Of a DNA stretch of 64,000 nt, positions 8,265-16,955 are shown in pieces. The stretch spans positions 1-64,000 of the forward strand of contig JAAYBV010000031.1 in NCBI GenBank assembly GCA_012744475.1, read 5' to 3'. Each line of letters begins with the position of its first letter. Within the stretch, counting starts at the first letter, position 1. Position numbers and translations under genes: made by a program. This DNA is from Phycisphaerae bacterium. GTDB taxonomy: Bacteria; Planctomycetota; Phycisphaerae; Sedimentisphaerales; Anaerobacaceae. Below the pieces are notes generated by a model. The model saw only the letters and a list, made by a program, of their open reading frames with translations, made no database searches and was not told the origin of the DNA.

Positions 8265-9191
8265 ATGATGATGCATAAGGGCACGTTTGCCCTCCTTAGC
8301 CTGCTTCTTTGCGGGTCAATCCTTGCGGCGTGGCCACACAGCGCCGCGGCCGAGTGCGCCGTGGCGCACACACACATCGGCATCAACCCAACCTGGCGGC
8401 CCGCCGACTGGGGTCGGCCGGGAGAGGGGTCCGCCGATCCGGACCCGATGGACAACGACAGGCTTTGGTTCTTCTCCCTGCCGCCGGTTCACGCCTGCGC
8501 CACGCCGGGTTGGCCGAACTGGACCCAGACCGACGGCACGCCATTCCTCGTGCTCAGTCCCGTGCTCGAAGAGGGGCAGCACATCACCAAACCCGACGAG
8601 CCCGCCAAGGTCCTGTACACATGCGCCTTCCATTACACCAAGGCCAACGGCTATGGCGACGCGAACGGGCTGGAGCACGTGGACGGCTGGCATTCTGCTC
8701 ATGGTCCTCAGGGGGCATGGAACCTGGAGAGCGCCGATGAGGCTACGATTCCGGCATGGAACATCTACATCCGGCGCGAGCGGGTCAGCCCCAACCTGGC
8801 GGAAGACGACTTCCTCATGCTGCGGCCCGACGATACGCCCGTGCTGCAAACCGATGGCGAGGTCTGTGCACTGAACAAGCGGTGGATGGCCGACGTCAAC
8901 GCGTGGGGCTTCCACGACCACATGGGCTTCTACTTCTGGCTCGACGAACAGGACGAAGAGGTCTATGTCGTCGTGTCGGCCCACGACGCCGGCGGGCTCT
9001 ATCAGCGTTCGGCCGACTTCGTCCTGCGATTCGCCCGGGCGGTGGTCCAACCGATTGCCGGCGATCTCAACGGCGACGGCGTGGTGGACGTCCATGACCT
9101 GGAGATTCTCGTGGAGAACTGGGGCCGATCCGGCATCTATCATGGCGACGAGGCGGAGCACCATAATCATGACCACGATCATGACGATTAG
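8265..9191 (+). CDS. Secreted All3515-like protein with dockerin-like repeat and His tail
   Basis: The 308-residue protein starts with a signal peptide (cleavage expected after HSAAA). Its mature part opens [16 protein letters not shown]. The body includes [36 protein letters not shown] and [19 protein letters not shown], all rich in His, Trp and acidic residues. From memory this is the layout of the All3515-type Zur-repressed secreted protein of cyanobacteria. Instead of a PEP-CTERM anchor it carries one dockerin-like EF-hand unit ([19 protein letters not shown]) and ends [11 protein letters not shown]. The ATG at 8265, one of three consecutive ATGs, was chosen with GAGGAG upstream. Role: probably a zinc-binding surface or periplasmic protein made under zinc starvation (inference). 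Confidence 0.75.
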   Translation: MMMHKGTFALLSLLLCGSILAAWPHSAAAECAVAHTHIGINPTWRPADWGRPGEGSADPDPMDNDRLWFFSLPPVHACATPGWPNWTQTDGTPFLVLSPVLEEGQHITKPDEPAKVLYTCAFHYTKANGYGDANGLEHVDGWHSAHGPQGAWNLESADEATIPAWNIYIRRERVSPNLAEDDFLMLRPDDTPVLQTDGEVCALNKRWMADVNAWGFHDHMGFYFWLDEQDEEVYVVVSAHDAGGLYQRSADFVLRFARAVVQPIAGDLNGDGVVDVHDLEILVENWGRSGIYHGDEAEHHNHDHDHDD

Positions 9192-9213
9192 GCCACAAGA
9201 CAGGGAGATGGCT

Positions 9214-9990
9214 ATGCGAAGGGAATCATCTCCCAGCCGATTGGCGCAGGAAGGGATCGGGGGCGTCTGCGGACGCCCCCAATCCAATCCCATCGTGGGG
9301 CGAGGGTTCACGCTGATCGAGCTGCTCGTGGTCATTGCGATTATCGCGCTGCTGATGGGGATCCTGTTGCCGTCGTTGCACCGCGCCCGCGAGCAGGCGC
9401 GCAAGATCGCCTGCCTGAGCAACATGCGGCAGATGGGTGTCGCGCTCCAGGCGTACCTGATCGACTCGGAGTATCGACTGCCTCCCAGCTCCTGTCACTG
9501 CCAGGACCCGAACGACCACTGGCTGCGAGTCCTGACCCGCTACACCAAGGAGCCGCTTCTGGTCCGCTGCCCGAGCGACAAAGGCAAAGAGTTCGTCGAT
9601 TGGAGCCGCCCCCTGAGCGAACAGCGTCAGGCCCGGTACTCGAGCTTCGCGGTCAACGCCCTGCTCGACCCGGTCCACTTCCGCTATGGGCCGAACACGA
9701 ACCGCTACAACAACGTCAATAGCATCCGGCGGCCGATGCACTGTATCTGGATCAGCGAGGCGCCTGACAGCGAGAGCTTCCGCCTGGCCGACCACATTCA
9801 CCCCGATCTGTGGGAAGGATCGATCGAATACGCCCGGCAGTCCATCGCATGGGATCGGCACAGAGGAATGTCGCACTACCTCTTCGCCGATGGGCACGCC
9901 GAGGGGCTGCCGTTCGAGCGGACCTATACCTGGCCCGGCGACTGCTATTGGTATCCTGAGGCGGCGCCGAAATGGCCCGAGAATCCGTGA
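9214..9990 (+). CDS. Type II secretion-type pseudopilin with H-X9-DG-like C-terminus
   Basis: The 258-residue protein has a prepilin cleavage/methylation segment [19 protein letters not shown] at about residues 31-50, preceded by an unusually long leader. A globular domain of the planctomycete DUF1559-like kind follows, ending in the H-to-DG motif region [12 protein letters not shown]. The ATG at 9214 has AGGGAG with six-base spacing; another ATG at 9208 abuts that site. Its place between two secreted dockerin-tailed proteins suggests it belongs to the metal island, perhaps as a surface filament component or secretion partner. Pseudopilins of this type are very numerous in planctomycete genomes and mostly without assigned function. 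Confidence 0.85.
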   Translation: MRRESSPSRLAQEGIGGVCGRPQSNPIVGRGFTLIELLVVIAIIALLMGILLPSLHRAREQARKIACLSNMRQMGVALQAYLIDSEYRLPPSSCHCQDPNDHWLRVLTRYTKEPLLVRCPSDKGKEFVDWSRPLSEQRQARYSSFAVNALLDPVHFRYGPNTNRYNNVNSIRRPMHCIWISEAPDSESFRLADHIHPDLWEGSIEYARQSIAWDRHRGMSHYLFADGHAEGLPFERTYTWPGDCYWYPEAAPKWPENP

Positions 9991-10005
9991 GCCTGGAGTA
10001 GAAGC

Positions 10006-10803
10006 ATGAAACTCGCTGTGACAAGCGTCGTGACATTGATCTGTCTGTCGTACGGCGTGGCCGTGCGGGCCGACTGCCCCCTCGACCATCTTCTCATCGG
10101 CTGCAACCGCGACGGCGTCGAGGGCACCGACGACGATACGAAGCTTTTCGTGGACTGCTCACAGAAGTACCGCGACAGCGGCGAGACGGACCACGCCAAC
10201 TGGTTCTACCCGTTACAGAAGAGCATCTTTTCGAGCTACGGCTACCGCATCGGCGAGCCGGGCTTCGACGTTTTCCAGAGCACCAATGCCAATGCGGGAC
10301 ACACGTACGATCCCAATCGCGCGCCGGCGGGCGAGCCCGACCTCGACTTCGGCCTGATCGTCGAATGCTATGCCCTCTCGGATGGGCTGCGAGCCGTGCA
10401 CAAGGAGTATCCCCAGTTTACGATCGCCGGCGCCGGCGAGAGCTTCGACCACACTTCCATCCACGCCCTTCGCGGCGACGGACACGTGCACCTGTCGTAT
10501 CAGGCCGTCGACGGCGAGAGCCTGCACTGGATCACCTACCGCTTCCACGATCGTCTGGGCCGATACGAGTCATCCGAACCGTTCACGGTCGTCTTCAACG
10601 TCGAACCCCTCGCAGGCGATCTCGTCGTGGACGATGCCGTTGACCTTGCGGACATGGCGGCGCTGTCGCACTGCTGGCTTCGTCAGGACGCTGCCAGGCA
10701 GAACGACTACTGGGAACGCGCCGATACAAACCGCGACGGCGCCGTGAACCTGATCGATTTCGCCCGCATGGCCGCGAACTGGCGGGTCGCCGCAATCAGG
10801 TGA
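10006..10803 (+). CDS. Secreted protein with C-terminal dockerin-like repeats
   Basis: The 265-residue protein has a signal peptide (about residues 1-22) and then a mature start CPLDHLLIGCNRDGVEGTDDD with Ca-binding-like Asp residues. The body is His/Asp-rich (HTSIHALRGDGHVHLSYQ). The C-terminus carries two EF-hand-like units: a degenerate one with DDAVDLADMAALSHCW and a good one, ADTNRDGAVNLIDFARMAANW. This is the dockerin/type I repeat arrangement common in planctomycetes. The spacing of 15 bases from the pseudopilin gene suggests the same operon. Its N-terminal part differs from the 8265 protein, but both have Cys at the mature N-terminus region and many His. The function is unknown; a metal-related surface role is inferred from context. 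Confidence 0.7.
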   Translation: MKLAVTSVVTLICLSYGVAVRADCPLDHLLIGCNRDGVEGTDDDTKLFVDCSQKYRDSGETDHANWFYPLQKSIFSSYGYRIGEPGFDVFQSTNANAGHTYDPNRAPAGEPDLDFGLIVECYALSDGLRAVHKEYPQFTIAGAGESFDHTSIHALRGDGHVHLSYQAVDGESLHWITYRFHDRLGRYESSEPFTVVFNVEPLAGDLVVDDAVDLADMAALSHCWLRQDAARQNDYWERADTNRDGAVNLIDFARMAANWRVAAIR

Positions 10804-10998
10804 CGCTGCTCGGATCACTCGACGCATCTCCTGGTCGCACAGTGGTGTTTCCCCTTTCCGGAAGGGTTCGCAGACCACGCCGAAGAGTGCCGCCTCGGTT
10901 TCAAGTGTTCCACTGCGCGCTTCCCAGGACGGTCGCGGTCGGGTAGAATCGAAAAAATGTGTATGCATGGACCGCCCCTCTCCGATAACAGAGGTTAC

Positions 10999-11910
10999 AT
11001 GAGAACAAGGACGAAGATAAAGATCGTTGCAGCCCTTCTCGCCCTGGTGGCCGCCGGCTGCCAGGGCCCGCAGACCACCGCGCCCGCCGTGGTCACCAGA
11101 GATCACACCACCAGCGTTGAGGAACTGGCCCGGCAACTGGGCCTGAGCGTCGAGGATCGCGACGACGCCTTTGTCGTCCTGCGTGGGGGCGGCAATACCG
11201 TCCTGATCTTCACGCACAGCGACGGCCGATTCTTCGTCAACGGAAAGCCCATCGGCTCTGTCGGAATGGTGCGTAAGGTCGGGCAGACCGTCTACGTCGC
11301 CGAATCGCTGGTCTCGCAGATCCGGCCGCACCTCGGCGCGCCGATAACACCTTCGCGCCCGCAGCCCCGCGTCCTGCGGGGGAACATCGTGATTGATCCC
11401 GGCCACGGCGCCCACGACCCCGGGACGACCTCCGTCACGGGAGTCCACGAGAAGACAATCAACTACGACGTCGCCGAGAAGGTCGCCGCCATCCTGGAAC
11501 GCAGGGGCCTTGGCGTAACCATGACCCGACAACGCAACGAGTACACCGAGCTGGAGGCCAGAGCGGAGATCGCCAACCGACGCAACGCCGATTTGTTCGT
11601 GAGCATCCACGCCGATTCGGCTCCCAGTCCCTCGGCTCAGGGCTTCACGGTCTACATCGCCAACGCCGCATCTGCCGATTCCCAGCGTGCTGCCCGAGAT
11701 ATATCGCGCGCGATGGCCACCACGGGCCTGGAGAACCGGGGCGTCCGCCGCGAGGATTACCGGGTGCTGAGAACGAGTCGGGGACCGGCGGTGCTCGTGG
11801 AGATGGGGTATCTCTCCAACCGCCAGGACGCCCTGCGGCTGCAAGACAGCGCCTTCCAGGACAAACTGGCCGCCGCAATTGCCACAGGGATTCTCGACTA
11901 CCTGCAATAG
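10999..11910 (+). CDS. N-acetylmuramoyl-L-alanine amidase (Amidase_3), lipoprotein
   Basis: The 303-residue enzyme cleaves the amide bond between MurNAc and the peptide stem in peptidoglycan. The N-terminus is a lipoprotein signal with lipobox LVAAGC. A roughly 95-residue domain follows with a copper-amine-oxidase-like or AMIN-like look (GGNTVLIFTHSDGRFFVNG). The catalytic domain has zinc ligands in IDPGHGAHDPG, the Glu of HEKTIN, and SIHAD, with the catalytic Glu in VLVEMGYLSN. The ATG at 10999 (after AGAGG) gives a proper lipoprotein signal; the upstream ATG at 10957 would bury it. A planctomycete with this enzyme has a peptidoglycan wall to remodel. The gene converges with the NIDO gene, 11 bases apart. 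Confidence 0.92.
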   Translation: MRTRTKIKIVAALLALVAAGCQGPQTTAPAVVTRDHTTSVEELARQLGLSVEDRDDAFVVLRGGGNTVLIFTHSDGRFFVNGKPIGSVGMVRKVGQTVYVAESLVSQIRPHLGAPITPSRPQPRVLRGNIVIDPGHGAHDPGTTSVTGVHEKTINYDVAEKVAAILERRGLGVTMTRQRNEYTELEARAEIANRRNADLFVSIHADSAPSPSAQGFTVYIANAASADSQRAARDISRAMATTGLENRGVRREDYRVLRTSRGPAVLVEMGYLSNRQDALRLQDSAFQDKLAAAIATGILDYLQ

Positions 11911-11921
11911 CGTCAGAATCG

Positions 11922-13697
11922 CTACAGGATGCGGCGTCTCCGCGCGACGATCAGACCCAGCAGGCCAATCGCAGACAACCCCAGCGCTCCGGGCAAGGGC
12001 ACGACCGCAAGAGCACCGGCGCCCGGTGCGATCGGCACCTGCCGCATGGAAACCAGTCCCGTTGACGTGAACCACAGGCCCGTGACGAAATCGCTCATCT
12101 CGGCAGAGCTCCAGCGCAGGCCCGCTTCGGTAGCCAGCAGGCGGAACGCGTTAACTCCCTCGCCGCCGAAACTGTAGAGGTCGCCGGCCATCAGATCGAA
12201 ACCGGCGTCCTCCCACGAGCCAAAGGTGTCGTTCCACAACCAAAGGTCGTAAAGACCATCGGCAAACCTCGGCAGTTGGACCGACAGGACATTGGCGCCG
12301 AAGTCCACGAAGTAGTCATAGCCGATGGCCAGCGGTGAACTGACAAAGACCGCGTCGCCGACGTTCCCGATGTGGAAATCGAATTGCCAGCCGTTGTTGA
12401 CCATCACCGGGGCCAGCGGATTGTATGCAACCGTGCCCGGCAGATAGCCGTTGCGGACGGGAAACACCCACAGCCCGTTGATCGACACATTAGACGGGGT
12501 GTTGGTCAGGTTCGCCAGGTCCAGGACCGCCGCGGTGCCGGAGCCGGGCAGGATGAGGTAGTGTTTCCCATCGCCGGCGTCATAACCCGCCTGGGCGGCC
12601 GTGCCGCCGGGACCCCCGACGCCTCCGCTGGCGTCGCCGGTCGTCCACTGGAGCTGCCCATAGCGAAACTCAATGTCGAAGTCCCCCGGCGCGACGTCGT
12701 CGCGGTTGCGGAGCACCATCTGAAAATCGTTGCTCAGGTCCGTGTGCTGGTCGAAACAGCCGACGCCGTCCCAGGTCACGACGACCGCGTCCGAACCGGG
12801 CGACGCGACGTAAACGGCGCCGCCGTTCTCGCTGCGCGTATCGACGTCGGCCCAGTAGGGCGCGATCATCGGCTGACCGGCGACCGGGAAAGCCTGAGGC
12901 GTGGATTCCGATACAGCCGTCTCGAAGGAGACGTTGCCGTTGTTGTTGACAAAGAACGAATCGTACTTGGCGCCGAAGAGGTTGATCTGAAACGGCAGAT
13001 CCAGGAGGCCGGAAGATCCGTCGTCCGTGCGTCCCAGGGCCACGTCGCCATATCCGGCGGCACCGCCGAGACCATCGAGCATGACGCTGTAGTCAAAGGC
13101 GTCTGTCAGCACCCCGGCGTGTTGGTACGTCGGATAAAGACGCACCCCTCTCGGTGCGTAGGCTTGCATCAGATCGCGCGAACCGTCGGGAGCATGGGTC
13201 CCCTGCCAGCTCACGTCGATCAGGTCGAAGTCCGTGTCGGCGCGGAAGGCCCCGTCGTGGTCCAGGTCGTAGAAGCGATTCCCGCCCACGCTGACGACGT
13301 TGGCGGTGTAGCGGTCGAGGGCAACGGTCCAGCCGATGGCGTGCGCGATCTCGTGCATCATGCCCCGCATGGCATCAATCTGGCCGCCGGCAGGATCGCC
13401 CATCGTCCAGTTGTACCCGGCCGTATTGACATGGATCGTCGCACGCACTGGGCGACCCAGCTCATCGGTGCTCCAGCCGCTCGTGGTCGCCAGAGAGACG
13501 TCCGTGCTCGTGGCAAAGACAATATCGATCGCATGACCGCCGAACATGGTGATCCATCGGTTGATCGCCGCCTGGATCACGTCCTGCTGGGCAGCATCGA
13601 AACCCTCAAACGTCGGGTTGATCGTGATCGCGCGCACAGAGGACGCTGCGGCACAGATCACCAGCAAACCCATAGAAATGGCACCCGGCCTCTTCAT
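11922..13697 (-). CDS. Secreted NIDO-domain protein with zincin motif and PEP-CTERM anchor
   Basis: The 591-residue protein has a signal peptide (cleavage about residue 23) and then a metallopeptidase-like domain with HEIAHAIGW at 115-123, matching HExxHxxG of zincins. A nidogen-type NIDO domain follows (YDSFFVNNNGNVSFE, PMIAPYWADVDTR, DFDIEFRYGQLQW). The end is a PEP-CTERM-type sorting tail: VPLPGALGLSAIGLLGLI followed by ARRRRIL. Exosortase would cleave and anchor such a tail, but no exosortase lies in this window. The pairing of a possible protease domain with NIDO suggests an extracellular matrix or surface role. Whether it is an active protease is uncertain: the third zinc ligand after HEIAH is Gly-Trp then Thr, not the usual His or Asp. 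Confidence 0.8.
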   Translation of the reverse strand: MKRPGAISMGLLVICAAASSVRAITINPTFEGFDAAQQDVIQAAINRWITMFGGHAIDIVFATSTDVSLATTSGWSTDELGRPVRATIHVNTAGYNWTMGDPAGGQIDAMRGMMHEIAHAIGWTVALDRYTANVVSVGGNRFYDLDHDGAFRADTDFDLIDVSWQGTHAPDGSRDLMQAYAPRGVRLYPTYQHAGVLTDAFDYSVMLDGLGGAAGYGDVALGRTDDGSSGLLDLPFQINLFGAKYDSFFVNNNGNVSFETAVSESTPQAFPVAGQPMIAPYWADVDTRSENGGAVYVASPGSDAVVVTWDGVGCFDQHTDLSNDFQMVLRNRDDVAPGDFDIEFRYGQLQWTTGDASGGVGGPGGTAAQAGYDAGDGKHYLILPGSGTAAVLDLANLTNTPSNVSINGLWVFPVRNGYLPGTVAYNPLAPVMVNNGWQFDFHIGNVGDAVFVSSPLAIGYDYFVDFGANVLSVQLPRFADGLYDLWLWNDTFGSWEDAGFDLMAGDLYSFGGEGVNAFRLLATEAGLRWSSAEMSDFVTGLWFTSTGLVSMRQVPIAPGAGALAVVPLPGALGLSAIGLLGLIVARRRRIL

Positions 13698-14026
13698 CCA
13701 GTCTCCTCCCTGAGACCAACCGTTCTGTCATCACATCGCCCTCCATCCATGGGTGCGACGCTCATCCGTAGAGGTACCGCCTTGGACGCTCCCGGCACGG
13801 AATACAAAACCATCTCGCTGTGATTGGGGAATAGCAGGCACGCCGTGCTCCGTCACAGCCTTGCGGGAATCATCCCTGCAACATGTTGTGGTCCACCTTA
13901 CCGCAAGACGTACTTTCGTCAATTGTGGAATGTACGTATTCTGCACGTTTTTTTTGCGAGATTCGGGGGATTGACGCTTGGTTCGCGGCGTGGACACACC
14001 CTGCCGGCGTCGGTAGAATGCCTTGT
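13698..14026. other. Divergent intergenic region without a gene
   Basis: These 329 bases separate the NIDO gene (leftward) from the mannose-6-phosphate isomerase gene (rightward). They must hold both promoters. A run of eight T residues lies at about 13951-13958, and TAGAAT (14014-14019) resembles a -10 box but overlaps one candidate start. I see no convincing open frame, operator or RNA gene. Confidence 0.6.
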
Positions 14027-14974
14027 ATGAAACTGTACCCGATGAAATGCGTGCCGATCTTCAAGGAGCGGATATGGGGTGGCCGAACACTCCAGACCGC
14101 CTTTGGCAAGCCTTTGCCTGCCGATGCGAAGATCGGAGAGAGCTGGGAACTGGCGGACCTGCCGCACGACAAGACCGTCATCGCCAATGGACCATTCGAG
14201 GGCCGCACCGTCGCCGATGTCACGCAGGAGCATCCGCAGCAGATCGCCGGGACATCCGATTTCCCCACCCCTTTCCCCCTGCTGGTCAAGCTGCTCGATG
14301 CCCAGGACATCCTGAGCGTGCAGGTGCATCCCGACGCCGAGACCTGCCGGCGGATGGGCCGGGGCGAGCCCAAGACCGAATGCTGGTATGTAATCGACGC
14401 GCAGCCCGGCGCGGTGATCTACAAGGGGCTGAAAGAGAAGGTCACACCGGAGCAGTTCGCCCGGGCCATCGAGAACGGCACGACCGCCGATCTGCTCGCA
14501 AAGGTCCCGGTCGAGCGGGGTCAGTGCCACTTCCTTCCGGCGGGAACCGCCCATGCCATCGGAGGCGGGCTGCTCATCGCCGAGATACAGACCCCTTCGG
14601 ATACCACCTATCGCATTTACGACTGGGGCCGGGTCGACCACACGGGCCGGCCCCGGCAGCTCCACATCGACGAGGCGCTCCAGAGCATCCATTTCGACGT
14701 CACCGCCGACCGGCTCCCGGTCACCACGGTCGGACGCCTCGTGGACTGCGAGCACTTCAAGGTCGACAAGGGCCATCGCAGCAAGGGGACCGAACTACTG
14801 CTGGCGCGGGGCCGGATGCGAACGCTGATCGTGCTCTCAGGAGGCGGAACGATAGAGTCGCAGCAGGCCGAACCGGTGGAATTCGTCGCCGGCGATTGCC
14901 TGGTGATTCCCGCCGCCTACGACGGCGCTGTCGCCTTCGGCGACGACACGGAGTACCTGACGGTCACGCTGTAG
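14027..14974 (+). CDS. manA: Class I mannose-6-phosphate isomerase
   Basis: The 315-residue enzyme interconverts fructose-6-phosphate and mannose-6-phosphate. It opens MKLYPMKCVPIFKERIWGG, the start seen in the short bacterial class of the family. Metal-binding residues are in LSVQVHPDAE, TECWYV and AGTAHAIGGG. The last third is a second cupin-like domain. No good ribosome site is visible, and ATGs at 14018, 14027 and 14042 are all possible; 14027 fits the family best. Its product feeds GDP-mannose and surface polysaccharide synthesis, which fits the nucleotide-sugar genes downstream. Confidence 0.9.
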   Translation: MKLYPMKCVPIFKERIWGGRTLQTAFGKPLPADAKIGESWELADLPHDKTVIANGPFEGRTVADVTQEHPQQIAGTSDFPTPFPLLVKLLDAQDILSVQVHPDAETCRRMGRGEPKTECWYVIDAQPGAVIYKGLKEKVTPEQFARAIENGTTADLLAKVPVERGQCHFLPAGTAHAIGGGLLIAEIQTPSDTTYRIYDWGRVDHTGRPRQLHIDEALQSIHFDVTADRLPVTTVGRLVDCEHFKVDKGHRSKGTELLLARGRMRTLIVLSGGGTIESQQAEPVEFVAGDCLVIPAAYDGAVAFGDDTEYLTVTL

Positions 14975-14985
14975 TCGCGCCGCTG

Positions 14986-16014
14986 TCACATTTCGGGCCC
15001 GGAGAGCCAGACCTCGCCGTCGTAGCGCAGCATCACGAGGCCATCCTCGAACCTGTCGAAGGCGATGCGGGGCCGCTGTCCGCTGAGCTCCTGAAGAATC
15101 CACCTGGGGAAATCCGCTCCCGCCCGGATCGCCAGCGGCGCACCGCCGCCGAAACGAGGATTGACCTCGAGGATCTTGATGGTGCTTCTCTCGGTCACGA
15201 ACAGTTGAACCGTGATGACGCCCGGACCGGCGCCGAGCCGGCGGACCACCCCGGCCGCCGATTCCATGATGCGCCCATCCTTGACGACCTGCGCCTTGCT
15301 GACCTCGCCCGAGCGCACTTCGAGACGCCGGCGCGGGACGACGCATCGCACACGCTGTTCGAAATCAACATACACGTCACAGGTGTACTCAGTGCCTGTG
15401 ACGAGTTCCTGACAGATCGCGTTCGGGACTCGCCTGGCGAAGAAGAGCAACTCCTTGCGGTTGCGCGCGATGGTGTTGCCCTTGGCGGCGCTACCGTCCC
15501 ACGGCTTGAGCAGGCAGGGCCATGCCAACCGCCCTTTCCGGTCGGCCTCCAGAGCGGCACGTGGACTCCAGGTGCGCGGGCCGTCGAAGCCGTTCTGTCT
15601 GAGGAATCGACGGGTCAGCCTCTTGTCCTGGCATATGTCGATAACGCCCGGCTCGCTGACCAGCACGCGGCAGCCCAGCCGCTCGAAACGGGACCGGTGC
15701 GCCGCAAGGACTCGCAGATCGAGGTCCGTTGTCGGAACGACCAATCGGACCCCGCGATTCCTGACGATCGACAGGAGTTGGCCCACGTATCGCGGATGCG
15801 TGGTAGGCTCGACAAGAAAGGCCTCGTCGCAACATTGCAGCGCCGGGCTGAGCATCGTGACATCGGTCCCGCAGAAGCGGATGCGGCCCTTCAGTCGCCG
15901 GGCGGCCCGGCGAAAGGCCTTCAGCAGCGACACCCGGCGGCCGATGCAGGTAAACAGCACCGCCACGTCGCGTTCGGCGTGGCGACCGGATTTGCCCTTC
16001 CTGGTTCTGCGCAT
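14986..16014 (-). CDS. ATP-grasp enzyme (CarB-like)
   Basis: The 342-residue protein has an N-terminal pre-ATP-grasp Rossmann-like domain (AVLFTCIGRRVSLLKAFRRA, then CGTDVTMLSPALQCCDEAF). The ATP-grasp domain follows with CLLKPWDGSAAKGNT, FEQR...VPRRRLEVRSGE and the Mg-binding ILEVNPRFGGGAPLAIRAG. It belongs with carbamoyl-phosphate-synthase-large-subunit-like ligases that join a carboxylate to an amine or other nucleophile. The substrate is unknown; such genes often lie in polysaccharide or peptide-modification loci. The ATG at 16014 has a strong AGGAG with six-base spacing. The gene diverges from the NusG-like operon and converges with manA. Confidence 0.8.
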   Translation of the reverse strand: MRRTRKGKSGRHAERDVAVLFTCIGRRVSLLKAFRRAARRLKGRIRFCGTDVTMLSPALQCCDEAFLVEPTTHPRYVGQLLSIVRNRGVRLVVPTTDLDLRVLAAHRSRFERLGCRVLVSEPGVIDICQDKRLTRRFLRQNGFDGPRTWSPRAALEADRKGRLAWPCLLKPWDGSAAKGNTIARNRKELLFFARRVPNAICQELVTGTEYTCDVYVDFEQRVRCVVPRRRLEVRSGEVSKAQVVKDGRIMESAAGVVRRLGAGPGVITVQLFVTERSTIKILEVNPRFGGGAPLAIRAGADFPRWILQELSGQRPRIAFDRFEDGLVMLRYDGEVWLSGPEM

Positions 16015-16113
16015 CGTTGCTCCTGAGGCCCCAAAGGCGGGCGGTGAACGCGTCGATTGATCGTACATCGCGTCCGGCGGTCCGTCAATCCGCCAAGTCG
16101 TTCGCCGATTTCT

Positions 16114-16142
16114 TTGACAACCCCTGCGAACCGTTATAGACT
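16114..16142 (+). promoter_or_regulatory. Promoter of the NusG-like / glucuronate operon
   Basis: A perfect TTGACA (16114-16119) is followed after 17 bases by TAGACT (16137-16142). Transcription would start near 16149, which makes the ATG at 16155 too close to be a good start and leaves a leader of about 117 bases before TTG 16266. Confidence 0.6.
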
Positions 16143-16265
16143 CGGCGCCATATTATGAATCGACCAGAATCGGACGCTGGTTTAGACGTTGTAGACCCGC
16201 CGAATCGCCCGGAAGGCTTGGCCGGACGGACCGCGATCGGCTTCGAATGGTTTCGGAGAGCGAAA

Positions 16266-16838
16266 TTGCTCAAGATCAATGAGAATCCCCCCATCCTCTG
16301 GCCACCGGTGGAGTCCATCCGGACCTTCGAGGGCCTCTGGTGGGTCGCGCATACCAAGAGTCGAAACGAGAAGGTCCTGGCCCACGACCTGATGGCCAAG
16401 AACATCAGTTACTTTCTGCCCATGACGCTGAAGGTCAGCCGGAGGAGCCATCGCACGTTCAAGTCGATGCTGCCCCTGTTCACTGGCTACCTGTTCTTCT
16501 GTGGCCGCGAAAATGACCGGATCGAGCTGCTCAAGACCAACCGCGTGGCCAACCTGCTGGAGGTGGTGGACCAGAAGACCTTCCTCAACGAGCTGGCCCG
16601 CATCGAGCAGGCGATCAGCGCCGGCGCTCCGTTGGTGCCTCACAAGTACATCGAGAAAGGTCAGTGGTGCCGCGTCATCGCCGGTCCGCTGCTCGGACTC
16701 GAGGGCATCGTTGTCCAGAACCGCGGCAACACCCGTCTGGTGCTCCAGATTGACATGCTGGGCCAGGCCGCGAGCGTCGAGATCGATGTCGACATGATCG
16801 AGCCGGTCGAGGGACGCCGCGCTCAGCCGTCTATCTGA
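16266..16838 (+). CDS. NusG-like transcription antiterminator (RfaH/UpxY type)
   Basis: The 190-residue protein has an N-terminal NusG domain beginning LWWVAHTKSRNEKVLAHDLM and a C-terminal KOW domain (KGQWCRVIAGPLLGLEGIVV). Specialised NusG paralogues of this kind bind RNA polymerase and read through terminators in long polysaccharide operons. I prefer the TTG start at 16266, with GGAG seven bases upstream, giving MLKINENPPILWPP. An ATG at 16155 would add 37 residues that look unlike any NusG and would lie almost on the transcription start. It heads the set of glucuronokinase, uridylyltransferase and epimerase genes, so it may control that operon. Confidence 0.82.
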   Translation: MLKINENPPILWPPVESIRTFEGLWWVAHTKSRNEKVLAHDLMAKNISYFLPMTLKVSRRSHRTFKSMLPLFTGYLFFCGRENDRIELLKTNRVANLLEVVDQKTFLNELARIEQAISAGAPLVPHKYIEKGQWCRVIAGPLLGLEGIVVQNRGNTRLVLQIDMLGQAASVEIDVDMIEPVEGRRAQPSI

Positions 16839-16955
16839 TAACGCGCGCCGGAACCGGGAACCGAATGCGATGCCCTGCGAATGTCCGAGAAGTCGCGGAT
16901 CGCCGGTGCAGGTGATGTGCGTGGCACATTGAGAAGCTTTGGCGAGGTGAATGCT

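Noticed and set aside
12372-13823. Long plus-strand open frame of 483 codons opposite the NIDO gene
   Set aside because: It is antisense to a protein with clear domains, signal peptide and PEP-CTERM tail. The translation has no family features.
14023-16026. 667-codon plus-strand frame across manA and the ATP-grasp gene
   Set aside because: It lies out of frame over manA and antisense to the ATP-grasp gene. Both of those have intact motifs.
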